A model generated the notes under the pieces. It ran no database searches and was not told the origin of the DNA. It worked only from the letters and a program-made list of their open reading frames with translations. A program made the translations under genes and the position numbers. Positions 25,127 to 33,276 of a stretch of DNA of 35,210 nucleotides are shown piece after piece (position 1 is the stretch's first letter; every line of letters begins with the position of its first letter). The stretch comes from an uncultured Chloroflexota bacterium. Its GTDB lineage: Bacteria > Chloroflexota > UBA4733. Location: contig CALBSQ010000322.1 of assembly GCA_937967325.1 (NCBI GenBank), positions 1-35,210 on the forward strand, in the 5' to 3' direction.

Positions 25127-26915
25127 CGGCTTCCTCCTTCCCTGCTACCTGATCGGGCGGCAATGGCGGAACCTGCACCGTCCGCTCGCCCACGTAGTAG
25201 ACCAGCCCCGGCTTGCCGCCCTGCTGGCGGCGCACGTTGGCGACGGCGGTGTAGTCGACGGCGGCGCGGTGCTCGCCGCGGGCGTCGCTGAGGTAGGCCG
25301 CCAGCCCGGCGGCGCCAACCAGCACCGCGTCGGGCACCGTCCGGCCGTTAGAGCGGATGACGACGTGGGAGCCGGGCACCCCCTTGGCGTGCAACCAGAG
25401 ATCCTGCCGCGCCGCGATCTTGAAGGTGAGGGCGTCGTTAATCAGGCTGGTCTTGCCGTACATCACGTCGAAATCGCCCAGGCGCAGCGTGGCCGGCGTC
25501 GGGGTTGCCGATGCGGGCTGGCGCTCGCCCTTCTTGGCGAGCTTCCGCCTGCCGCTGGTCGCCGGACTCTTGTTGTTGCGACGCTCCAGGTAGCCCGTGG
25601 CATACAGGTCGGCTTCGAGACGAACGAGCTCGCCCGGCGTCTCGCAGAGTGCGAGCTCAGTCATGGCCTGCCGGCCGGCTGCGGCGTCCAGCTCCGCCTC
25701 CGCCAGTTGCGGCGTGAGCGCGTCCATGGCCCGCTTCGCCCGGGCGTAGCGGGTGAATAGCCGCTGGGCATTCTGAGCGGCGGTGAGCGTTGGATCAATA
25801 GGAATCGTCACCGGCTGGCTGGTGTTGTAATCGTCCAACTCCACTCCCCGCTGCCCCGGCCCGAGCTCCGGCTGGTAGGCCAGCAGCAGCTCGCCCTGCA
25901 TGCGCAGGGCGAGCTGCTGTTCCGCCTCCGCCAATTGCTGTCGCACCAGGGTGACCCGCCGCTGCGATCGTTCCAGCGGCGCGCGCACCAGCCCGCGCAA
26001 GCGGGAACGCCGAGCGTCCAATCCCTCCGTGGCCTCGCGCGGGGCGAAGTAGCGCTCGACCGCCAGGCTGATCGAGTCGATCCCTTCGATGTGAGCGACC
26101 GCGGCCAGGCAGCGAAGCGGGTAGGCGGCAAAGGCGACGACGCTCTTGCTGTCGCGGGCGATGGTCGGCGACCAACTCGCTTGTCCGGTCAGCGGCGCGA
26201 ACAGCTCGCGCAGCTCCTGGGCGAGCCGCGCGACATCCGCGTCAGCCGGCGCGGCATGGCCGAAGGCGCGGAAGACAGCCTCCCGCGCGGCCGTCGGGCT
26301 GATCGGCAGCACCTTCAGCAGTCGCTCCGCCATGGGCTGCCCGGTCTCCCCGATGAGTCGCGCGCGCAGCGACTCACCGGACACCGTCCTCGGATCGAGT
26401 CGGTCCGAGTTTGGGCCAACCGTGGGCGGCGGTGGGACGTAGGGCCGGTGCGGCAAGACGACGCGTGTCCGGCTCATCTCGGCGGTGACGTGGCGCAGGG
26501 CGCCGAGGACGATGCCGGCCTCATCCACGAGGATAGCGTTGCTCTGCCGGCCGAGCAGCTCTATAATGAGCCGTCGGGGCGGGGTGGAGGCGTGCGACGT
26601 CTGCAGCTCCAGCATGCGCTCCAGCGGTGTCTGGCCGATGGCGGTGATGCGGGCGCTTTCCAGGTGCTTGCGCAGCAGCATGACGAAGGCCGAGGGCTCA
26701 TCGAAGCCGCTGCCGAGCTTGCGCTCGCGCACCAGGTGGGCGCGGGCGAAGCGAGGATTGCAGGAGAGGTAGACTTGCCAGTTCTGCCCATGACTTCGCA
26801 CCAGCAGCGCCAGCGACCAGGCGTCGGGTTGGAACACCTTGTCGATGCGCCCGCCCACGAGCGCTTCGGTCCACTCGGCGGCGATAGCGGCCGCGGTGAG
26901 GGCGTCGTAATGCAC
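25110..26915 (-). CDS. rqcH: RqcH / NFACT-family ribosome quality control protein
   Basis: A 601-residue homologue of RqcH/Rqc2/NEMF (older name FbpA), which binds stalled 50S-peptidyl-tRNA complexes and adds C-terminal alanine tails that mark nascent chains for degradation. NFACT-N spans about 1-180 (PSAFVMLLRKHLESARITAI), HhH/coiled-coil parts about 190-420, and NFACT-R about 485-585 (DVMYGKTSLINDALTFKIA, LWLHAKGVPGSHVVIRS). The Asp-Arg pair needed for tailing in B. subtilis (97-98) aligns with E99-R100, a conservative change. Divergent from gmk, with only 47 bp between starts. Confidence 0.93.
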   Translation of the reverse strand: MHYDALTAAAIAAEWTEALVGGRIDKVFQPDAWSLALLVRSHGQNWQVYLSCNPRFARAHLVRERKLGSGFDEPSAFVMLLRKHLESARITAIGQTPLERMLELQTSHASTPPRRLIIELLGRQSNAILVDEAGIVLGALRHVTAEMSRTRVVLPHRPYVPPPPTVGPNSDRLDPRTVSGESLRARLIGETGQPMAERLLKVLPISPTAAREAVFRAFGHAAPADADVARLAQELRELFAPLTGQASWSPTIARDSKSVVAFAAYPLRCLAAVAHIEGIDSISLAVERYFAPREATEGLDARRSRLRGLVRAPLERSQRRVTLVRQQLAEAEQQLALRMQGELLLAYQPELGPGQRGVELDDYNTSQPVTIPIDPTLTAAQNAQRLFTRYARAKRAMDALTPQLAEAELDAAAGRQAMTELALCETPGELVRLEADLYATGYLERRNNKSPATSGRRKLAKKGERQPASATPTPATLRLGDFDVMYGKTSLINDALTFKIAARQDLWLHAKGVPGSHVVIRSNGRTVPDAVLVGAAGLAAYLSDARGEHRAAVDYTAVANVRRQQGGKPGLVYYVGERTVQVPPLPPDQVAGKEEAVAQRA

Positions 26916-26962
26916 GTTGGGTCTCCTGGGGGCCAGTCTACCACCACGCCGGATGCTGAACG

Positions 26963-27559
26963 GTGACGGCCCAACGCGGCATCCTGTTCATCCTCTCCGC
27001 GCCGTCGGGCGCCGGCAAGGACACCCTGCTGGAAGCGCTCCGCCCTGAGCAGTTCGGCATCGGGCGCACCGTCAGCTACACGACGCGCCCGCGGCGCGAC
27101 TACGAGGTCGACGGAGTCCACTACCACTTCGTCGAAGTGCCGGCGATGCGGCGCATGGAAGCCGACGGGCAACTGATCGAGTGCTCCGAGTACATCCCCG
27201 GTCGCTTCTACGGGACGCCCCGCCAGGCGGTGGAAGACGCGCTGGCGAGCGGGCGCGACGTGCTGATCAAACCGGAGGTGCAGGGGGCGGCCAAGGTCAA
27301 GGAGCAGTTCCCCGACGCCGTCCTGATCTTCCTGGCTCCTCCCTCAGTTGAGGAAGCTACACGGCGAATGCAGGGGCGCGGCACGGAGACGGCCGCCGAT
27401 GCGGAGGAGCGGATCGCCGCCATGCGCCGCGAGCTCGCCGCCGCTGCCAGCTATGACTACTGTGTGGTGAACGAGACCGGGCAGCTGGAGGAGGCGGTTG
27501 AACGAGTGGCTCGCATCATCGAGCAGGAGCGGGCGAAGCGGTCAAATGCCCAAGCTTGA
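26963..27559 (+). CDS. gmk: Guanylate kinase
   Basis: A 198-residue enzyme that phosphorylates GMP to GDP with ATP. The P-loop SAPSGAGKDT is at about 12-21. GMP-binding parts SYTTRPRRDYEVDGVHYHF and ECSEYIPGRFYGTP are complete. The usual IDVQGA is PEVQGA here, a mild change. In the lid, RMQGRGTETAADAEERI is typical. The GTG start has only a weak ribosome site; no better start is seen. It is divergent from rqcH. Confidence 0.95.
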   Translation: MTAQRGILFILSAPSGAGKDTLLEALRPEQFGIGRTVSYTTRPRRDYEVDGVHYHFVEVPAMRRMEADGQLIECSEYIPGRFYGTPRQAVEDALASGRDVLIKPEVQGAAKVKEQFPDAVLIFLAPPSVEEATRRMQGRGTETAADAEERIAAMRRELAAAASYDYCVVNETGQLEEAVERVARIIEQERAKRSNAQA

Positions 27560-27670
27560 GGGGCAGCGGATGCGCGTGTCAGGAGGAGCATGTCGCCCGC
27601 GGCGACCGGTTCGCTACACTGATTGATATTCATACGTGGTGCGCCGCCGGATGCACGAATGAGGACCAGA

Positions 27671-27928
27671 ATGGACGACCAGAAGCTCATCGAGCGGTAT
27701 ATCGATCTCGACACTGACCGCTATCCCGGTGGCAAAGCCGATGCCCGCCTCCGGACTTATGGCGTGTCCGTGTGGGCGCTGATCGGATACCTGCACGTGG
27801 TCGACAATAGTGTGGCACGTGTGGCCGAGGATTACGGCCTCCCGGGAGAAGCAGTGGAGGCCGCGCTCGCCTACTACCGGCACCATCGGCAACCGATTGA
27901 CGCGCGGCTGCTCTTGAACACCGCCTAG
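27671..27928 (+). CDS. DUF433-family protein, antitoxin-like
   Basis: An 85-residue protein. The C-terminal half (VARVAEDYGLPGEAVEAALA, YYRHHRQPIDARLL) shows the DUF433 helical pattern; such proteins are often antitoxins paired with a downstream PIN-like DUF5615 protein. The start was set at the ATG after GAGGACCAG; the frame is open 16 codons further up. Right after it the sequence reads SLYFDNDVS, as a DUF5615 N-terminus would, but the frame soon breaks, so the partner seems lost. Confidence 0.65.
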   Translation: MDDQKLIERYIDLDTDRYPGGKADARLRTYGVSVWALIGYLHVVDNSVARVAEDYGLPGEAVEAALAYYRHHRQPIDARLLLNTA

Positions 27929-28289
27929 TCTGTTGGTGGCGAGCCTTTACTTTGACAACGACGTATCCCTATGCGCAGGTGTGGATCAAGGTACCAGGAT
28001 CCCGAACGAGCGATCCCGGTTGGCGTCGCTATCGACATGCAGCCACGAATGCCGCTGATGTCGCGAGTCCCTGGTTACCCTGTGCGGCCGATCTCGTGAT
28101 CGAGGAGGGTAGTCGCCGAGGCGCCTTAGGACTCCAGTTCCGCGTGGGCCTCCGCGATCGTGTTCGCCTGCTGCCCGACGCTGCGATGTCACCGAGCCGG
28201 CGGCACTCGGCCAGCACTCGGAAGTAGCGAAGGCGAGCTTCCCGTACCGGTCGAAGCGTAACGTTGCCTCGACCGGAAGAAGGAGGGCG
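27929..28289. other. Intergenic / decayed region, possible DUF5615 toxin remnant
   Basis: 361 bp without an intact gene. Plus-strand translation just after the DUF433 stop gives LYFDNDVS, and one frame further on gives ATNAADV; both suit the beginning of a DUF5615 PIN-like protein but are short, with stops in between. The last 20 bp hold the strong ribosome site AAGGAGG of the RNase gene. Confidence 0.35.
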
Positions 28290-28580
28290 ATGTCGTCCGG
28301 CCGGCACGGCGGCGGCGAGTCCTCGATACGCGCAAGGGCGCGGGTCGTGCTGAATTACGTCACCGCCAATGGAGGCAACCCGCCGCCAGGGTATACTGGC
28401 GGAAGGGTATACCGGAATCGATCGGGATTGCTACCAAGCGGCGGGGACTATCGAGAGTACGACGTTGACCCAACGATGCCTGGAGGTGGGCGAAATGCGG
28501 AGCGCATCGTCGTTGACCTGACTACCGGGCGCGCCTGGTACACGTCAGACCACTATGCAAGCTTCGTTCGGCTTCGTTGA
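28290..28580 (+). CDS. Barnase-family (N1/T1-type) ribonuclease without signal peptide
   Basis: A 96-residue protein whose C-terminal 60 residues are a microbial guanyl-preferring RNase domain. All catalytic positions of barnase are present: E56 (YREYDV), R68 and R72 (GRNAERIV) and H88 (TSDHYASF), after GGRVYRNRSGLLP. Secreted barnases have a signal peptide; here the strong AAGGAGG site and ATG give a short basic N-terminus (SSIRARARVV) and no export signal, and there is no upstream polymorphic-toxin delivery part. It is followed with a 4-nt overlap by a barstar-like gene, so it reads as an intracellular toxin-inhibitor unit or a detached toxin module. Confidence 0.82.
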   Translation: MSSGRHGGGESSIRARARVVLNYVTANGGNPPPGYTGGRVYRNRSGLLPSGGDYREYDVDPTMPGGGRNAERIVVDLTTGRAWYTSDHYASFVRLR

Positions 28581-29167
28581 GTCGTCGCGCTCGGGATGGA
28601 CGGTGCATTGTGCAGTCGCTCGATTGGGGCAGGTTGCTTGATCTTGACTCCCCCTGGGCCCACCTCCTGGTGTCGACCGAGCGGGTGGCCGATGACACTG
28701 CTTCCCGCGATGGGGCCATCGGGATCGCACCGGTCGTTCGCATTCTGCGAGGAGTTCGGTGCCAGGATGTTGACCACCTCTTTCAGGAGTGGGCCGCTGC
28801 CTTCCAGTTCCCTTATTACTTCGGGAACAACTGGGACGCGTTTGAGGAGTGCATCGGCGACCTGAGCTGGCTACCGGCGAAGGGATATGTCGCCGTCGTC
28901 ACCCAGGCGCACCTGCTCCTTCGTCAGTCAGACCAAGCGCTTGCCACCCTGGCTGAAGTCTTCAATGGTGTGGCCAGGGAATGGAGGATGCCGTCATCGC
29001 CGGCGAATCGCCCTCTACGGCCTCCGACGCCGTTTCGGGTCGTGTTTCATGCCGAGCCTGACCACGCGGCTGCCGCGACAACGCGCTTGCAACTGGCGGG
29101 GGTCAGCATCAACCGGAGCGTGGCGGCACTCGATCCGCTGACCGTCTCACCGTCCGGTACACGGTGA
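28577..29167 (+). CDS. Barstar-like RNase inhibitor
   Basis: The middle of this 196-residue protein is a barstar domain: ILRGVRCQDVDHLFQEWAAA, then FQFPYYFGNNWDAFEECIGD and LSWLPAKGYVAVV. Barstars plug the active site of barnase-type RNases. The start is either TTG overlapping the RNase stop (TTGA) or a GTG at 28610. There is a C-terminal part of about 60 residues that is not part of barstar. Coupling to the RNase gene ensures inhibitor is made along with the toxin. Confidence 0.82.
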   Translation: MSRRARDGRCIVQSLDWGRLLDLDSPWAHLLVSTERVADDTASRDGAIGIAPVVRILRGVRCQDVDHLFQEWAAAFQFPYYFGNNWDAFEECIGDLSWLPAKGYVAVVTQAHLLLRQSDQALATLAEVFNGVAREWRMPSSPANRPLRPPTPFRVVFHAEPDHAAAATTRLQLAGVSINRSVAALDPLTVSPSGTR

Positions 29168-29472
29168 CGCGGCACGCGCTGGCGTGGCGCCGTTGGCCCG
29201 TGCCTGGCTGATAGGACCCGGCAAACGATCCAGCATCGCGCTACTCCGTGTTCGGTCATCTCTGGCACGAGCCGGTCTCTCGCTCCAATCGACCGGTCGC
29301 TGCTCCGCGTCGTCGCGTCGCCGGACCTCGTGGCGGGTCGCCACGATGGAGCCCTGCCGTGGCTCGACGATCGGCCCCGGCGGCGGCATGTCCAGTCCCT
29401 GAGCGCGCTGGCGCCGCCACTCCTCGTCGCGCCAGGGCGTCGGATGCCGTCACCAATGGTTTTCCCTATTGC
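29168..29472. other. Intergenic region, no gene recognised
   Basis: 305 bp between the barstar gene and the lipoprotein pseudogene (convergent). Open frames exist on both strands but are Arg/Ala-rich with no family likeness and no ribosome sites. No clear terminator hairpin was seen. Confidence 0.4.
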
Positions 29473-30058
29473 TCAGGACGGTGCAATCTCGACGTTCCCG
29501 TCTCGGTCTACCGGCGCGACCCACACTTCTTTGTTCTCGGCGACGACCAGGTCAGGATTGCCAGCAGGGAGCGCGATTGGCGGCGCCAACTGCCTATCAT
29601 CGGTGGAATCCAAGGCGGTCAGGCGCGCGGTGGGACGGGCGCCCCCATCGTCGAACAGTGCCCAGAGTTGACCACCGGCCGTTGTGAGGGCGCGGGCAGG
29701 CTCCGTCGTGATCGCCCGGGTCAACGTTAGGCTCCTGCCGTCGAGGCGGTAGATGTCGCCAGCCCGGACGTTGTGGACGGTGGCAGAGACGGTGCCTTCG
29801 CCGTAGGCAGGCGGAGCCACGCCAACGGGGGTAGCGTCTGCTGCGCGGTGACCCCGCCCGTATGGGCGTCGAACCGATAGACGATGTCGCTGGCGGGGTT
29901 CCCGGGTTCGGACACCAGGGCCACGACATCAGGGGCGGCGATGTTCTGAGTTGTCTGGCCTCCACGCGCAGCAGATGCCCGACTACCGGCCGCCGCGACG
30001 TCTCCCCATCCTTCGTCACCTAGACCTGCCCGCCCGAGCCGACGGCCATGGCTAATAG
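29473..30058 (-). pseudogene. 3' part of an IS-split lipoprotein beta-propeller gene
   Basis: The minus strand encodes propeller-like segments in three frames: VTKDGETSRRPVVGHLLRVE, then VVALVSEPGNPASDIVYRFD with AHTGGVTAQQTLPP, then GVAPPAYGEGTVSATVHNVR to NVEIAPS-stop. They are joined by two one-base losses, near 29950-29955 and in the G-run 29827-29831. An in-frame TAG at 30020-30022 replaces a likely Trp codon (GGQV-W-VT). The upstream half of the gene lies beyond the IS at 31074-31347 and joins in frame once the IS and one target copy are removed. Confidence 0.8.
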
Positions 30059-31073
30059 GGCCTTATACTAGTTGACACGTGACGGGGGTGCGCCTCCGGT
30101 GTACGCTGGTGGTTCTGACAACGCCAACCAGGCACACCGGAGGTTCGCCCGAATGATAGACGACTTCGACGATTTCTGCTTTTGGACGTACGTGGTCGTG
30201 GACGAGGTGTGGCAGCGGCTCGCTCCGCTGTTCCGCCGACCCGGCCCGGCGCCGGCCTGCTCGGACAGCGAGTTGCTGACGCTGGCGCTGGTGGGGGAGT
30301 GCCGGGGCTGGGATATGGAGACGGAACTCTTGAGCCAGTGGCGGGAGCACCGCGATCTCTTCCCCAGCCTGCCCTCGCAGAGCCGCTTCAACCGCCGTCG
30401 CCGCCAACTGGCGGGCGCCTTCAACCGCGTGCGACGCGCGATCCTGGGCCTGCTGGACGCGGCCGCCGACCGCCAGGGCGTGATCGACAGCCTGCCGGTA
30501 CCGGTCATGGCCTTCCATCTGGTACCGGGCTCGGCGGCGAGAGCCGATTGGCAGGCGGCCGGCGCGGCCTTCGGCAAGGTGACCACCAAGCAGCAGACCA
30601 TCTTCGGCTACCAGCTGCAGCTGTTGATCACCATGGGGGGCACGATCCTGGACTTCGCCCTGGCCCCGGCCAACGCCGCCGACCTGACCGTCGGCGAGGA
30701 CCTGCTGTGGGAGCACGCCGACCTCGATGTCATCGGCGACAAGGCCTACATCAGCGCCGCGGTCGCCGCCGCCCTCTGGGAACAGCGCCATATCGCCCTC
30801 CTCACCGTCCCCCGCCGCAACCAGGAACGGCAACTCCCCCCGGCCGTCTGCCGGATGCTCAACGGCGCGCGCCAGATCATCGAGACCGTCAACGACCAAC
30901 TCACGGAGCAGTTCCACCTCGAGGTCAATCACGCCCACACCTTCCCCGGCCTCGCCGCCCGCCTGTATACCAAGCTGACCGCCCGCACCCTCTGCCTCTA
31001 CCTCAACCGCCTGCTTGGCAACGACGATATCCTCCAAATCAAGTCGCTTGCTTTCCCGAACTAGCATAAGGCC
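30059..31073 (+). mobile_element. IS982-family insertion sequence, complete (1015 bp)
   Basis: Terminal inverted repeats 30059-30073 and 31059-31073 match at 14 of 15 positions (GGCCTTATACTAGTT). One transposase gene fills the element, and a 7-bp direct duplication flanks it. Intact ends, intact gene and perfect duplication point to a fairly recent insertion. The target is a lipoprotein gene on the other strand. Confidence 0.9.
30153..31064 (+). CDS. IS982-family transposase
   Basis: A 303-residue DDE transposase. The acidic triad is D112 (GVIDSLPVPV), D196 (VIGDKAYIS) and E244 (QIIETVNDQL), with the Arg-rich SQSRFNRRRRQL part before it, as in IS982. The ATG was chosen because GGAGG lies upstream and the N-terminus then reads DDFDDFCFWTYVVVDEVW; the frame is open 27 codons further into the IS end. 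The gene looks intact and able to act. Confidence 0.92.
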   Translation: MIDDFDDFCFWTYVVVDEVWQRLAPLFRRPGPAPACSDSELLTLALVGECRGWDMETELLSQWREHRDLFPSLPSQSRFNRRRRQLAGAFNRVRRAILGLLDAAADRQGVIDSLPVPVMAFHLVPGSAARADWQAAGAAFGKVTTKQQTIFGYQLQLLITMGGTILDFALAPANAADLTVGEDLLWEHADLDVIGDKAYISAAVAAALWEQRHIALLTVPRRNQERQLPPAVCRMLNGARQIIETVNDQLTEQFHLEVNHAHTFPGLAARLYTKLTARTLCLYLNRLLGNDDILQIKSLAFPN

Positions 31074-31347
31074 CTAATAGGTCGCGTCCACCAGTCATAC
31101 TGAAAGTACCAACGATTCGCGGCGAGAAAAGGATGCTCCCGGCACTCCCGGTGGAGCTCGCACCGTTGTTCGCACAATGGGACGTCGACATCGGTGTCGC
31201 CGCGGTAATGGGGGCGAGAGTCGGTGACAGCGGCGCAGATGCTGATGTGGAGTTCGTAGCGGGCATCGTAGCAGTAGCTGATGGGCTACAACCACCAAGC
31301 ATGGTGGCGCCAGCTAGCATGCACAGTCTGTGCAGAAGAGCGGCCAA
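31074..31347 (-). pseudogene. 5' part of the IS-split lipoprotein gene
   Basis: A TTG start with GGAGG at 7 nt opens a lipoprotein signal: LHRLCMLAGATMLGGC with the lipobox Cys at about residue 20, followed by a Ser/Thr/Pro/Ala-rich linker and then ILFSPRIVGTFSMTGGRDLL. The frame is cut by IS982. Without the IS it continues ...GGRDLLAMAVGSGGQV into the propeller part at 29473-30058. The truncated product that can still be made would carry about ten IS-encoded residues (GPYASSGKQAT). Confidence 0.8.
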
Positions 31348-31500
31348 GCCAGACCTCCAGAAATCACCACAAAGAGATTACGCCACAATTGCGGCAGCGA
31401 ACCCTGAACGGGTGACCGCGTTTCGGCTGCGAGGATGGTTGCGCGGCACCTCGTGACTCATCGAAGCAGGGGCAACGGACAGCGAGCGGGCCATCGGTGC

Positions 31501-31541
31501 CCGGCGGAGCAGGACGCGTGCGATGTGTCCTGCTCCGCCGG
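31501..31541 (-). terminator. Hairpin downstream of the 31572-32168 gene, terminator-like
   Basis: Perfect 15-bp arms 31501-31515 and 31527-31541 (CCGGCGGAGCAGGAC and its complement) around an 11-nt loop. It lies about 30 bp after the stop of the secreted protein gene. No T-tract follows, so it may end transcription poorly on its own or protect the mRNA 3' end. Confidence 0.6.
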
Positions 31542-31571
31542 TCGAAGGCTCGGTGCCGACCTGCGGCACCC

Positions 31572-32168
31572 CTACTGATACTGGCGCGTCTGTAGGTTGA
31601 AGGAGAGGACTCCTCCGCCCTCCGTACGCAACTGGAGCACATCCCCATTTGCCGCCGTAACCGTCAGAGCACCATCACCGTTCGGGGCAAGGTAGGTGCC
31701 GACAGGGACGAGGTGGTAAACTCCGTCCGCGTCCGTCGGCTCATTGTAAAGCCGGAGCGCCCCTTGAGCGGTGTCGTTCGCCGCTTCCCGCTTGGCCCCG
31801 GCGTAGACAAGAACCCAGTCTAGGCCAACAGGCCCCTGCCAGAAATTCCGTACGGTGAAGGCCGTCGCGGAGAACGGTCCCTGGTGCATGTCGTTATCGA
31901 TGCCGGCGTGCCGCGCGGAGTCTGGCTGGTGCGACGGCGCCTGTGGCGCCGGCTTGGGCCGGGCATGAGCGCGCGCCGCGGCCATTTCCTGCTGCAGTCG
32001 CTGCCACTCCTGTGCCTTGGCCGCTGGCCAGCCCGCTAAAGACCCCTGCATAGGGAGCGGTCCCTGCGTGGCAAGCGCAGTCCCCGCGCCTATAACCAGC
32101 GCGGCTACCGCTGCCGCGACCAGCCACACCAGCTTGCTCCCGATACGGCGACTCGGCGGCCGTCTCAT
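31572..32168 (-). CDS. Exported protein with signal anchor, unknown function
   Basis: A 198-residue protein. The N-terminus (MRRPPSRRIG then KLVWLVAAAVAALVIGAGTA) is a signal peptide or anchor, cut perhaps after LA at about 33. A helical Gln/Ala-rich part (AAKAQEWQRLQQEMAAARAH) and a Pro-rich linker follow. The C-terminal half is beta-rich (FSATAFTVRNFWQGPVGLDW, VLVYAGAK, GALTVTAANGDVLQLRTEGG). No family recognised. ATG follows GGAGG at 5 nt. It starts 52 bp after the stop of the next upstream secreted protein gene; likely one operon. Confidence 0.65.
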   Translation of the reverse strand: MRRPPSRRIGSKLVWLVAAAVAALVIGAGTALATQGPLPMQGSLAGWPAAKAQEWQRLQQEMAAARAHARPKPAPQAPSHQPDSARHAGIDNDMHQGPFSATAFTVRNFWQGPVGLDWVLVYAGAKREAANDTAQGALRLYNEPTDADGVYHLVPVGTYLAPNGDGALTVTAANGDVLQLRTEGGGVLSFNLQTRQYQ

Positions 32169-32220
32169 CGTGACCTCCTTGCCAAATGTGATCAGGCTGC
32201 TACGGGAATCGCGACACGAC

Positions 32221-33201
32221 CTAGGTTTCATTGTGTATCTCCGCGGAAAAGCTCATGTTCGACGGCACGCCAGCGTTGGTTAGGTCGCCCGTGAACTGGT
32301 TCCACGCCTGCGTGGATGTGTACGTAGTGCCATCCAGGTCGTTCTCGTCGAGCGGCCCCTCAAAATAGATCGCGCTGCTTTGGTTGTTGGCGCCGTACTG
32401 GCTGATCATTGACCATTGCTGCGACTGCGCCTGGTTGTAGATCTCCGGCAGGGCCTGAGCGGGCGAGGGACTCCAACTCACGTACCAGACATCGTACTGC
32501 TTCCAGCCATTGTTGCAGGTCCCATTCGTCGAACTGTTCGTCGGGCAGCCATCGGCCGACCCGAAGTCGACGTAGAAGGCCGGGTTGACCCCAGCATAAC
32601 CGTTGGCCCACGCTTCAGTGGCGGAAGCGGTGTTGTACCCGGGCTCCATGTCGTTGGCCCCGCCCGCGCTGACCTGCGAGTCGTATCCCTGAGTGTGGTT
32701 ATAGGTTCTCACTGTCGAGACCACCTGGGCCCACGTGTTCCCCCCGGCCGAGTTCACGTCGTAGAATGAGTTGTTGGTGCCGATGCCCAGAAGCAGAAAC
32801 GATGTCGTGTCACCTCCCGTGCAGACCCAATACCCATTCGAGAAGCTTTCGGCAACCGTTTCGATCTGCGCATTGGTGACAAGCGTCCCATTTATCAACT
32901 TGGTACCACTGCCATCGGCTTGCTGACCGCCGAAGTCGAGCACCACCAAGCTGTTGACGGGCGGAGAGAAGCTGGCATCGAAGTTGCCCTGGTTGCAGCC
33001 AAGGTTGTACGCCGTGCTGGAGTCAGCCGTGGTCACGTAGAAGCTCCAGTCGGTCAGCGGCATCGCCGAGGCAAATGCCGGACGCGTTGCGCCAATGCCA
33101 GCAATCATGCACGCCAGGGCGACGATGACTAGCCGTGAGATCCCGTAAACAGCGGCTGACGATGGGCGCGAATGCCCGGGTGCGGACTGCATTACCTTCA
33201 C
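32221..33201 (-). CDS. Secreted protein, possibly glycosidase-like fold, unknown function
   Basis: A 326-residue exported protein with a signal peptide (SRLVIVALACMIAGIGATRP then AFASA, cut near residue 46). The mature part is rich in Asn, Ser, Gly and aromatic residues. Segments such as LVVLDFGGQ, VSAGGANDMEPGYN, AFYVDFGSADGCP, YDVWYVSWS and AIYFEGPLDENDLDG recall extracellular TIM-barrel (GH25/DUF1906-like) proteins, with D and E at strand ends, but I cannot assign a family. Four Cys may form two disulphides. Codon choice is noticeably less GC-rich than in the core genes, suggesting transfer. It starts with ATG, with AGGGAGGTGAAGGT upstream. Confidence 0.7.
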   Translation of the reverse strand: MKVMQSAPGHSRPSSAAVYGISRLVIVALACMIAGIGATRPAFASAMPLTDWSFYVTTADSSTAYNLGCNQGNFDASFSPPVNSLVVLDFGGQQADGSGTKLINGTLVTNAQIETVAESFSNGYWVCTGGDTTSFLLLGIGTNNSFYDVNSAGGNTWAQVVSTVRTYNHTQGYDSQVSAGGANDMEPGYNTASATEAWANGYAGVNPAFYVDFGSADGCPTNSSTNGTCNNGWKQYDVWYVSWSPSPAQALPEIYNQAQSQQWSMISQYGANNQSSAIYFEGPLDENDLDGTTYTSTQAWNQFTGDLTNAGVPSNMSFSAEIHNET

Positions 33202-33276
33202 CTCCCTAGATTTTCAAACGGTGCCGGAGCGCTGCTTGGCAGCACCACCTGTTCCATCACCGCTCTCAGAGTTGAG

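Larger units (their letters stand above)
30052..31080. repeat. 7-bp target site duplication CTAATAG flanking the IS
   Basis: CTAATAG is at 30052-30058 and again at 31074-31080, directly outside the terminal inverted repeats. The first base pairs allow a 5-bp (TAATA) reading with slightly longer inverted ends; the 7-bp reading is preferred because it restores the split gene's frame. Confidence 0.85.

Noticed and set aside
30020..30022. In-frame TAG considered as a recoded (pyrrolysine-type) codon
   Set aside because: The same gene has two frameshifts and an IS insertion, so a plain nonsense change is the simpler reading.
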